Shown: positions 8,561-15,075 of the stretch, piece by piece | Layout of the letters: each line of letters begins with the position of its first letter | How positions within the stretch are numbered: the first letter of the stretch is position 1 | NCBI GenBank assembly: GCA_021414305.1 | Contig: JAIOOS010000011.1 | Coordinates: 90,695-154,694 of the forward strand | Direction of reading: 5' to 3' | Source of the DNA: Burkholderiales bacterium | GTDB lineage: Bacteria > Pseudomonadota > Gammaproteobacteria > Burkholderiales > Burkholderiaceae_C | DNA length: 64,000 bases | Translations under genes and position numbers: made by a program | The notes under the pieces: model-generated | What the model was told of the DNA's origin: nothing | What the model saw: only the letters and a program-made list of their open reading frames with translations | Database searches by the model: none

Positions 8561-8878
8561 TCAGCGCGGCTTCGGCAGAATCGCCTCGACGTCCTCATGC
8601 GGCCGCGGAATGACGTGCACCGAAACGACTTCACCGATCTTGCCGGCAGCAGCCGCACCGGCATCGGTGGCGGCCTTGACCGCGCCCACATCGCCTCGAA
8701 CCATCACCGTGACGAGTCCTCCACCGATCTGCTCGCGGCCGACGAGCCGGACGTTGGCCGCCTTGACCATCGCGTCGGCCGCTTCGATAGCGCCAACCAG
8801 TCCCTTGGTCTCAATCAGACCGAGCGCGCCACGCGGCCCATCGCCGACCGATGAGGTCGAATTGGGAGCTGTTGCCAT
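8561..8878 (-). CDS. Hexameric microcompartment shell protein (BMC-H)
   Basis: 105 residues from ATG 8878, chosen because AAGGAG lies about 9 bases upstream. A single BMC fold covers about 20-98: [20 protein letters not shown], then the variable pore loop, then [18 protein letters not shown] and the C-terminal [16 protein letters not shown]. Such proteins form the hexagonal tiles of the shell facet. The N-terminal 18 residues are a short Ser/Pro-rich extension. It sits between BMC-P and the aldehyde dehydrogenase in the minus-strand operon. A clear paralog is encoded on the other strand at 11566. Confidence 0.93.
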   Translation of the reverse strand: MATAPNSTSSVGDGPRGALGLIETKGLVGAIEAADAMVKAANVRLVGREQIGGGLVTVMVRGDVGAVKAATDAGAAAAGKIGEVVSVHVIPRPHEDVEAILPKPR

Positions 8879-8939
8879 TTCAGTGTCTCCTTGCACGAGG
8901 GTTGGAATTGGGTGCGGTCAGCGCTGACCGCGGGATCGA

Positions 8940-9254
8940 CTAGCGCTTGACGAATGTTGCATCGCCATCAACCTGCACCGAGTCGACGATGCCGACGATG
9001 GCCGCATCGGTCGGTGCAGACTGGCCGTCGAGATCGACGCGAGCGGCACTGCCGAAGGTAACGAGAACGACCTCGCCAATGCCTGCGCCGGCTAGGTCGA
9101 TCGCCACGTAGAGCGCTTGCGTTGGCCCTCCGCCCTCGTCGATGGCCATCGGATTGGCCGCTGGCACGGGCTCGAGCAAGAGCAGCTTGTGGGCGCAGAG
9201 GCCGGGAGCCTTGATCGAGGCGACGACGTTGCCGCGCACCCGGGCCAATTGCAT
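8940..9254 (-). CDS. Pentameric vertex protein (BMC-P, EutN/CcmL family)
   Basis: 104 residues from ATG 9254; a GTG three codons upstream is the alternative, and the ribosome binding site is weak. The opening MQLARVRGNVVASIKAPGL and the following KLLLLEPV, the central VAIDLAGAGIGEVVLVTFG and the C-terminal AIVGIVDSVQ match the EutN/CcmL fold. These proteins form pentamers that cap the icosahedral vertices. A locus with BMC-H, BMC-T and BMC-P has every shell component needed for closure. It is the first gene of the minus-strand operon, directly downstream of the divergent control region. Confidence 0.92.
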   Translation of the reverse strand: MQLARVRGNVVASIKAPGLCAHKLLLLEPVPAANPMAIDEGGGPTQALYVAIDLAGAGIGEVVLVTFGSAARVDLDGQSAPTDAAIVGIVDSVQVDGDATFVKR

Positions 9255-9311
9255 GGTTGTCACTCGCTCTGGACGGTCGGAATGCTCACACGGTAGACGT
9301 GGCCACTTGCA

Positions 9312-9339
9312 AAGTCATTGGCCATGATGGCCAAGACTT
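9312..9339. promoter_or_regulatory. Dyad operator candidate in the divergent BMC promoter region
   Basis: TTGGCCA (9318-9324), TGA and TGGCCAA (9328-9334) form a perfect 7-3-7 palindrome. It is extended on both sides by AAGTC (9312-9316) and GACTT (9335-9339) with one unmatched base in the left arm. It lies in the 190-base region between the BMC-P start (9254, minus) and the DUF7064-like start (9445, plus), so one protein bound here could control both arms of the locus. The PucR-type regulator at the end of the operon is the obvious candidate, by inference. Confidence 0.5.
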
Positions 9340-9444
9340 GACCCACGAACTTATCCATTCCTGCCATAGCGCGTGAAGACATCCGTCACTAGAGTCGACC
9401 TTCCGTGGCGACGATCGTCCACCGTACAGAACCGGAGACCAGCG

Positions 9445-10449
9445 ATGATTCGAGACGAGGATGCCGGATTCCATGAGACCGAAGCGAACGAGCCCACCTG
9501 GGCTGAGACGAACTATTTCGGCTTCTTCAACGCCGATGAGCACCTGAACGTGGGGGTCTACGCCCTCTTCCGAACCAACCTCGGCACGGTGACGTCGTCG
9601 ATCTGCATGAACTCCCGACGGTCGGTGACACATTGGGAGGCCGACTTTTGCGACATGCGTTCTGCGATTCCCATCCCGCAGCCGCGCAACCTGCTCGACT
9701 ACAAGCTGTCCAACGGCCTGCACGTGCGTTGCCTCGTGCCGAACCGCGTCTGGGACATCCACTACGACGACGGGAGAGATACCCGGATAGAAGTGCGCTA
9801 CGAGGCCCTGATGCCCGCGTTCGACATCCACGACCCCGACATGGATCCGATGTGCGCGTCCAAGTCGAGCGAGGGCAAGTTTGCATGGGGTACGGCCTAC
9901 AACGGCCATTTCGACCAGACTGGCGTTTTCACCGGCAGCGTGTCGATACGGGGTCGACAGGTACCGATCGACTGCGTGTCCACCATGGACCATAGCTGGG
10001 GCCCGCGCCCTGAGCACGGTGCGCCAACGATGAGCTGGCTGCACGCACACTTTTCGAAGGACCTGGCAGTTCACGCGATCTTCGGATTCGACCCGGCGCG
10101 CGACAATGGCCGTGACCTTTGGCTGGCACATGGATACGTGCTGGAACACGGCAAAGTGTTCGGCCTGAAAGCAGGGTCAGGCCAAACGGCGCGACGCCAA
10201 GAGCGCTACCCCGAGACCATCTCGCTCCAGCTGACCGACAGCGCTGATCGCTCGTGGGCCTTGAAGGGTCAAGCCTTGACGACGATGCCGTGGGTCTACG
10301 TTCCCAACAACGTCGGCTTCAATTCTCTCTGCGAATGGACTTGCGGCGGTGCGACAGGGCACGGCGAGGTGATGGACTTCTACGAGCTACCCGTGCTCAA
10401 CGCACTGAACAGCGCCACATCCACCCTTCGCCCGTCGCGCCCTCTCTGA
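9445..10449 (+). CDS. DUF7064/DUF7065-like protein
   Basis: 334 residues from ATG 9445, chosen because GGAG lies 8 bases upstream; the frame is open back to 9373. It is a soluble protein without signal peptide. Features include many aromatic residues, the MDHSWGPRPEHG stretch near 170-190, and paired beta-rich halves (about 30-150 and about 155-320), as in the lipocalin-like DUF7064/7065 proteins common in actinobacteria and some proteobacteria. That family has distant similarity to hydroxyneurosporene synthase and tocopherol-cyclase-like folds, and I know of no established reaction. It is the first gene of the plus-strand arm, divergent from the BMC-P gene and 16 bases before the phosphatase. 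Family assignment is moderate; function is unknown. Confidence 0.7.
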   Translation: MIRDEDAGFHETEANEPTWAETNYFGFFNADEHLNVGVYALFRTNLGTVTSSICMNSRRSVTHWEADFCDMRSAIPIPQPRNLLDYKLSNGLHVRCLVPNRVWDIHYDDGRDTRIEVRYEALMPAFDIHDPDMDPMCASKSSEGKFAWGTAYNGHFDQTGVFTGSVSIRGRQVPIDCVSTMDHSWGPRPEHGAPTMSWLHAHFSKDLAVHAIFGFDPARDNGRDLWLAHGYVLEHGKVFGLKAGSGQTARRQERYPETISLQLTDSADRSWALKGQALTTMPWVYVPNNVGFNSLCEWTCGGATGHGEVMDFYELPVLNALNSATSTLRPSRPL

Positions 10450-10465
10450 AAGTCGACTCTTCAAC

Positions 10466-11434
10466 ATGCCGCGCGCCATTCTGTTCGACTTGGACGGAAC
10501 TCTTGTCGACACCCGGGCGGCATCGTGGGAGTTGTTTTCAGAGACGAACCTTGCATTTGCGCTTGGCATTGACTCACGCGAAGCATTCTTCCGCGCCTTC
10601 GAAGGAAACTTCTTCGAGTCGCTGGCACGTCTTTGCCCCGAACCGCAGCGCGCCGAAGCCGCGAAGCAGCACTTCATGGAGCTATTGCGTACCCGCTACC
10701 AGCCGGCGCTGATACCCGGCATGACCGACGTCGTGCGCGCCCTGGCGCCTCACTGCACGTTGGCGGTCATTTCCAGCAATGGCATCGAGGCGATCCGGCG
10801 AATTCTCGTCGGCGCGGACATTGCCACCTGCTTCTCGCACGTCTTCTCTGGAGACGTCGAACCAAAGAAGTCAGTCTCGATCCGCCGCTTTCTCGGTGAC
10901 CAGCGCTATGCCGCCCAGCGACGCTGCTCCCCTGAGTATCATGACGACGGCGGCGCCGCGGAGTCGCTCAGCTCCGCCGATGTCGTCCTCGTCACCGATA
11001 CCGTGGGTGACGTCAAAGAGGCCAAAGAAGTCGGTACCCGGGCAGTCGGCGTGGCCTGGGGCATGCACACCGAAAGGCAGCTGTTGTCTGCAGGCGCGGA
11101 GAAGGTCGCGCTGTGGCCACAGGAACTGGTGGCCTGGCTGCGCCCGGGCGATCGCGATAGTCTGACCTGTGCATGCACCGTCCAGGAATCCGGTTCCCGC
11201 GTCTCTCGTGCGGCGACCGAACTCAGTGCGAGACAGCCTGTTCAGGGCAGTTCTGACAACGCCCCGGCGGTGGCCGCCGGGCGCATTCGCCGCGAACAGT
11301 CGTTGACCTTTCGCACGACACAGGGGCACGCGATCACTGGCTTGCCCAATGCGACTCAGGCCTCGACATGGCTGACCTCTCCCGATGCGGAGCTGTTGCA
11401 GGCAGTTCGGCGAATCGTAGGAAGCGGGTCATGA
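10466..11434 (+). CDS. HAD-superfamily phosphatase (Gph-like) with C-terminal extension
   Basis: 322 residues. HAD motif I is FDLDGTLVDT near the N-terminus, motif II VISSNG, motif III Lys in VEPKKS, and motif IV VLVTDTVGDVKEA. A helical cap lies between motifs I and II, as in phosphoglycolate phosphatase-type enzymes. These hydrolyse small phosphate esters; the substrate is not predictable. About 90 residues after the catalytic domain (from about 230) have no place in the family: a low-complexity linker ending in a probable amphipathic helix (PDAELLQAVRRIVGS). Such tails are known as encapsulation peptides on BMC cargo. It lies 16 bases after the DUF7064-like gene and 131 bases before the second BMC-H, so it is plausibly microcompartment cargo, by inference. 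Confidence 0.82.
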   Translation: MPRAILFDLDGTLVDTRAASWELFSETNLAFALGIDSREAFFRAFEGNFFESLARLCPEPQRAEAAKQHFMELLRTRYQPALIPGMTDVVRALAPHCTLAVISSNGIEAIRRILVGADIATCFSHVFSGDVEPKKSVSIRRFLGDQRYAAQRRCSPEYHDDGGAAESLSSADVVLVTDTVGDVKEAKEVGTRAVGVAWGMHTERQLLSAGAEKVALWPQELVAWLRPGDRDSLTCACTVQESGSRVSRAATELSARQPVQGSSDNAPAVAAGRIRREQSLTFRTTQGHAITGLPNATQASTWLTSPDAELLQAVRRIVGSGS

Positions 11435-11565
11435 AATCCTGCGATCTCGCACGCGATGTGGCTTGAAGACGATTGAGTACCCAATCGCCGTGCCCCTGAA
11501 CCCGAGCTCGGCGCCCGTCACTATGTGCACGGTATACGGACAGTTTGCGACAAGGAGAGCTGACC

Positions 11566-11859
11566 ATGAGTGATGTGCACGGAAGCGCTTTGGGCTTCGT
11601 GGAGACCCTCGGGATGACGGCCGCGACCCTCGCCGCGGACACCATGGTGAAGTCCGCCAACGTGTCCGTCGTGACGGCGCAACGACCCGGTGGTGGAATC
11701 ATTACGATCATCGTGCGCGGGGACGTGGGCGCGGTGAAAGCGGCAGTGGACGCCGGCGCCGCAGCGGCCCGCACAGTAGGCACGGTACGCTCGGCCCATG
11801 TCATTCCACGACCGCACGAGGACGTGGAGGACCTCCTAGAGCGTCCACCGGTACGGTAA
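11566..11859 (+). CDS. Second hexameric microcompartment shell protein (BMC-H)
   Basis: 97 residues from ATG 11566, with AAGGAG 8 bases upstream. A single BMC fold opens [20 protein letters not shown], with a [19 protein letters not shown] core and the C-terminal [15 protein letters not shown], closely paralogous to the minus-strand BMC-H. The two differ mainly in the pore-proximal loop ([11 protein letters not shown] here, [11 protein letters not shown] there), so mixed hexamers or facets with two pore types are possible. It stands after the HAD phosphatase with a 131-base gap that could hold its own promoter. Confidence 0.93.
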   Translation: MSDVHGSALGFVETLGMTAATLAADTMVKSANVSVVTAQRPGGGIITIIVRGDVGAVKAAVDAGAAAARTVGTVRSAHVIPRPHEDVEDLLERPPVR

Positions 11860-12377
11860 ACCCCCTCATCGCTGGCGCCGGGCACATGTCATCGGCGCAG
11901 GCGCTCAACGACGTCGGGCGAATCAAGCCGCTTGGCCGGAACGAACATCGATTTCCGGGGCAACGGGCCGCTAGCGGCCACTGGTCACGACGTCTCCGTC
12001 GCGCCGGCGGACGCGTTCGCAGTGCTTGTTCGGGCCGACTCGACCCGCTACGGCAATCTCGTGCGCGCTCGGGCTGCGCGAATAGGACGTCGCTCGATCT
12101 ATCGTCGCCTTGCATCTGTCGCGGGTGAGTGCGCATTCGGCGCGCACGAGAGCGCCGGTCGACGAAGCGAACTCGCAATTGATCGCAGCGTGTGCTGCGA
12201 CGACCAGATGCTCACTCTGCGTGGCCCTAGGATCGACTCTCCGAAGCGGTGTAGACAATGCGGAAGAGGTTCGCCGTACGGCAGATGCTGCGGGGAAGGA
12301 AGTGGCCAAGGTCACCGGGCGCTGCGGGAAAGATCGTCGACCATGACAACCAATAGGCGGCATTGCGTAGAATCATT
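11860..12377. other. Intergenic stretch without recognisable gene
   Basis: About 520 bases between the second BMC-H and the cobalamin riboswitch. Short open frames exist on both strands, but they are Arg-rich, lack ribosome binding sites and resemble nothing I know. The end of this stretch should hold the btuB promoter. I see no tRNA, insertion-sequence end or T-run terminator. Confidence 0.5.
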
Positions 12378-12604
12378 CGCGTTGGTGCTCGTGAGCGCTT
12401 TCAGCAATCACAGTTAAACGGGAAGCAGAGGATCGTCGCGTAATCGCCGGTCCCTCCTGCGCTGCCCCCGCAACGGTTAGTAGGACGGCGTCTGCTTCTC
12501 GTCGAGAAGCGATGTCAGGCCCAGCACTCGTGCCACTGAGAGCTCGCGCTCTTGGGAAGGCCGCTGAGGTTGTTCCACCAGCCCGTATACCGGCCAACAG
12601 GCGG
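12378..12604 (+). ncRNA. Cobalamin riboswitch upstream of btuB
   Basis: The conserved elements of the adenosylcobalamin riboswitch occur in order: GGTGCTCGTGAGCGC near 12384, TTAAACGGGAAGCAG near 12414, the invariant GCTGCCCCCGCAACGGT near 12460, GCCACTG followed by GGGAAGGCC at about 12532-12562, and the B12 box AGCCCGTATACCGGCC at 12580-12595. It ends about 78 bases before the btuB start codon. It would shut off btuB when intracellular B12 is high, probably by blocking translation, because no T-run terminator follows. Confidence 0.93.
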
Positions 12605-12681
12605 CGCAGCCTCGGCTTGCGCTCATTCGCGTGCAGCCGCGGGGAAGCGGCAGGTACGCCTTTGTCCGAGTTCCATTCATC

Positions 12682-14580
12682 ATGTCGATTCCCCGTAAGT
12701 CCCTGGGTAGGCCGCGCGCTGCCCGTACGTTGTGCCTTTCCGCCCTGCTTCCGCTTGGTGCCATGGCTCAGACCCAGCTCGATCCGGTCACGATCACCGG
12801 TACCCGCGAACCGCAACCGCTGAGTCGCAGCATCGCCGACGTCGTCGTTATCAACGCGACGACCATTCGCAACACCTCGGCCGATTCGGTCGGAGATCTG
12901 CTGCGGCGCGAAGCGGGCGTGCAGATCGTCCGCAACGGCGGCCCGGGTCAGAGCTCCGGCTACTTTCTCCGCGGTGCGAGCTCGAGCGGAACGGTTGTTC
13001 TCATTGACGGCGTTCGGGTCGGGTCGGCCACCCTGGGGCAGGCGGAGTTCGAGTCGCTGAGTCTGTCCCAGATCGATCACATCGAGGTTCTGCGCGGGCC
13101 TGCGTCCAGCCTGTACGGCGCCGATGCGGTCGGCGGTGTGATCCAGATCTTCACCAAGCGCGGCGACGGGCCGTTGAGCCTTACTGGCCACGGTCCGTAC
13201 GGAAGCTACAACTCCTATCTGGGCACGCTGGGCATCAGCGGCGGACAGAGCGGATTCGACTACGCCGTTTCCGGCGGCCGTGAAGGCTCGGACGGGAAGT
13301 CTGCGCTTCGACCGAACGACCAGTTCGGCAACTACAACCCCGACGACGACGGCTACAAGCGCACGTTCGGCAACCTCAAGCTCGGCTACACACCGGCAGC
13401 GGGCCACCGGATCGGCCTCAACGTGGTGGCGAGCAAGCTCAACGCACAATATGACAGCTCCGAGTTCGTTCCGCCGGACTTCGCCCAGGATGCGTCGCCT
13501 GACTTTCGCAACCACCTGAAGACTTCGGTCGTTTCGCTCGACTACCGCGGCAAGATGTCGGACCTGTGGACAACGACCCTGCAGGCTTCCAAGGGCATCG
13601 ATGACCTTGAAAGCGGCGGTACGGTGACGGATCGCTTCAAGACCGAGCGGCAGCAGGCCACCTGGCAGAACGCGTTGAGCTTCGGTCCCGATCATCAGGT
13701 CGTGCTTGCCTACGAATACCTTCGCGAGAAGGCCGATGTTTCGGTGTTCCCCGAAAAGCAGAGCCGCAACAACAACGCCCTCATTGCCGGCTACAGCGGC
13801 GTCTTCGGGCCGGCAGGGCTGCAGGCGAGCCTGCGCCATGACGACAACTCGGTCTACGGAAACAACACGACCGGCAGTGTCGGCGCGAGCTATCAGGTGA
13901 CGCCGAGCTTCAAGGTGCGCGCGCTCTACGGAACGACCTTCCGGGCACCGACCTTCAACGACCTCTACTACCCGGGCTTCGGCGTCGCGTCGATCAAGCC
14001 GGAGAAGGGCAAAGGCATCGAGTTGGGGCTCGCCTGGCAATCCGGAGACACGACCGCGGGCGCGACCGTCTACCGCAACAAGGTCAAGGACCTGATCGGC
14101 TATCAGTCCGATTCGACGCAGTGCCCGGTCAACCCGGACGACCCGTTCTACTACGCCTTCGGCTGCGCCGCGAACACCAGCCGCGCCCTCCTGAAAGGCG
14201 CGACCTTGACGCTGGGCCAGCACTGGAACGGCTTGTCGCTGCGCGCCATCGTGGACTTTCTTGACGCCACCGACAGCGACACCGGAGTTCGGCTCGCACG
14301 CCGCGCCGCGCATCAGGAAACGGTCACCGCCGACTACGGTTTCGGCGCCTGGACGGTCGGCGGCTCGGTCGTCTCCGTGGGCTCGCGGCCCGACGGCGGC
14401 GTGGTGCTCGGCGGCTATGGTGTCGTCGACCTGCGCTCGACCTGGCGCTTCGCGCCGCAATGGCGCGTCGAGGCCAATCTTACCAATGCGCTCGACCATC
14501 GCGTCGAGCCGGCTCGAGACTACCGGGGCTTGGGTCGGCAGGCCTGGATCGGCATTCGGTACGACGGCAACGGCCGATGA
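12682..14580 (+). CDS. btuB: TonB-dependent cobalamin receptor BtuB
   Basis: 632 residues from ATG 12682. A signal peptide ends near GAMAQ, and a TonB-box-like segment LDPVTITGTRE follows. The plug domain covers about 45-155 (VVVINATTIR, GDLLRREAGVQIVRNGG, GTVVLIDGVR, HIEVLRGPASSLYGADAVGG). A beta-barrel follows to the C-terminal aromatic end (WIGIRYDGNGR). The length suits BtuB, and the cobalamin riboswitch just upstream gives the substrate: vitamin B12 taken up across the outer membrane with TonB energy. No BtuCDF transporter genes are in the window. The gene stands alone between the microcompartment locus and the integrase region. Confidence 0.93.
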   Translation: MSIPRKSLGRPRAARTLCLSALLPLGAMAQTQLDPVTITGTREPQPLSRSIADVVVINATTIRNTSADSVGDLLRREAGVQIVRNGGPGQSSGYFLRGASSSGTVVLIDGVRVGSATLGQAEFESLSLSQIDHIEVLRGPASSLYGADAVGGVIQIFTKRGDGPLSLTGHGPYGSYNSYLGTLGISGGQSGFDYAVSGGREGSDGKSALRPNDQFGNYNPDDDGYKRTFGNLKLGYTPAAGHRIGLNVVASKLNAQYDSSEFVPPDFAQDASPDFRNHLKTSVVSLDYRGKMSDLWTTTLQASKGIDDLESGGTVTDRFKTERQQATWQNALSFGPDHQVVLAYEYLREKADVSVFPEKQSRNNNALIAGYSGVFGPAGLQASLRHDDNSVYGNNTTGSVGASYQVTPSFKVRALYGTTFRAPTFNDLYYPGFGVASIKPEKGKGIELGLAWQSGDTTAGATVYRNKVKDLIGYQSDSTQCPVNPDDPFYYAFGCAANTSRALLKGATLTLGQHWNGLSLRAIVDFLDATDSDTGVRLARRAAHQETVTADYGFGAWTVGGSVVSVGSRPDGGVVLGGYGVVDLRSTWRFAPQWRVEANLTNALDHRVEPARDYRGLGRQAWIGIRYDGNGR

Positions 14581-14710
14581 ACGGACGCGACACGGTGTTC
14601 CGCCGAGAGCTGATTCTCAGGGGTCAGCGCGCGGAAAATCCCGCTGCGCTGAGTCCCGGGCGGTGGCCACGTCAGACTGGCCGGCCGCGTAGTGGGGCGG
14701 CCGAACGGGA
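14581..14710. mobile_element. Probable IS21-family scar
   Basis: Immediately after btuB, a stretch including CTCAGGGGTCAGC and GGTGGCCACGTCAGACTGGCC resembles non-coding ends of IS21-type elements seen in beta- and gammaproteobacteria. No istA or istB frame remains. If correct it is a short remnant, and it marks this junction as a site of past insertions. The call rests on my memory of these end sequences. Confidence 0.35.
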
Positions 14711-14736
14711 ACGACCTGTTTCGCCGAGGTCGTTTT
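14710..14736 (+). terminator. Hairpin downstream of btuB
   Basis: AACGACCT (14710-14717) pairs perfectly with AGGTCGTT (14727-14734) over a 9-base loop and ends in a short T-run. It lies 130 bases after the btuB stop and could end its transcript, although the T-run is weak and the hairpin may belong to the insertion-sequence remnant next to it. Confidence 0.4.
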
Positions 14737-14833
14737 GAATCCACCAAGCGGTCGGTGCCGCAGAGCCTTTCACGATGCGCGGTGCCAGCGCAGGCTCCGC
14801 AAGTCTCGGCGCCGCCCTGTCAACCAAGCAGCC

Positions 14834-14962
14834 GTTGCCAGATCATTGCCAGATTGGCCATTGCAGTTGCCGGTCGGGAACCAGTCTGCGGCGACCACGC
14901 TGGTAGTGGCGCCAGGACCAATCGTCTTCTTGCATCCATGCAATCTGGCAATATTCTGGCAA
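14834..14962. repeat. Two inverted pairs of TTGCCAGA repeats
   Basis: GTTGCCAGAT (14834) and ATTGCCAGAT (14845) lie 11 bases apart on the plus strand. Their reverse complements, ATCTGGCAAT (14943) and TTCTGGCAAT (14954), form a second pair, also 11 bases apart. Repeats phased by one helical turn beside a tRNA-derived attachment site resemble arm-type sites of tyrosine recombinases or an operator. No gene overlaps them. Confidence 0.4.
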
Positions 14963-14975
14963 TGGAACACGCAAG

Positions 14976-15001
14976 AAAAAAGCACCTAGAGCCGCGAGTG
15001 C
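14976..15001 (-). terminator. Terminator-like hairpin downstream of the tRNA-Lys fragment
   Basis: Read on the minus strand, a hairpin with GCAC/GTGC closing arms (15001-14998 with 14985-14982) is followed by six T residues (14981-14976). It lies about 30 bases after the CCA end of the tRNA-Lys fragment, as expected for the natural terminator of a tRNA gene. This suggests that the DNA left of 15030 is the original downstream flank of that tRNA. Confidence 0.5.
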
Positions 15002-15029
15002 GCTAAGCGCTTGATTCATCTTCTTATTT

Positions 15030-15075
15030 TGGTGGGCCCTGAGTGACTCGAACACTCGACCTACGGATTAAGAGG
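15030..15075 (-). repeat. 3' fragment of tRNA-Lys(CTT), probable attachment site
   Basis: On the minus strand the sequence runs from the anticodon loop (CTCTTAATC) through the anticodon-stem 3' strand, the T-arm (GAGTG, TTCGAGT, CACTC) and the acceptor strand (AGGGCCC) to the encoded CCA. It matches a tRNA-Lys with anticodon CTT. Similarity stops exactly at the 5' side of the anticodon loop, the classic crossover point of tyrosine integrases, and the 5' half of the tRNA is absent. The last codons and the TAG stop of the integrase are contained in it. It is not a functional tRNA. Confidence 0.85.

Noticed and set aside
12373..14499. 708-residue minus-strand frame over btuB
   Set aside because: Antisense to a BtuB gene with signal peptide, plug and barrel; the composition is typical of a GC-rich shadow.
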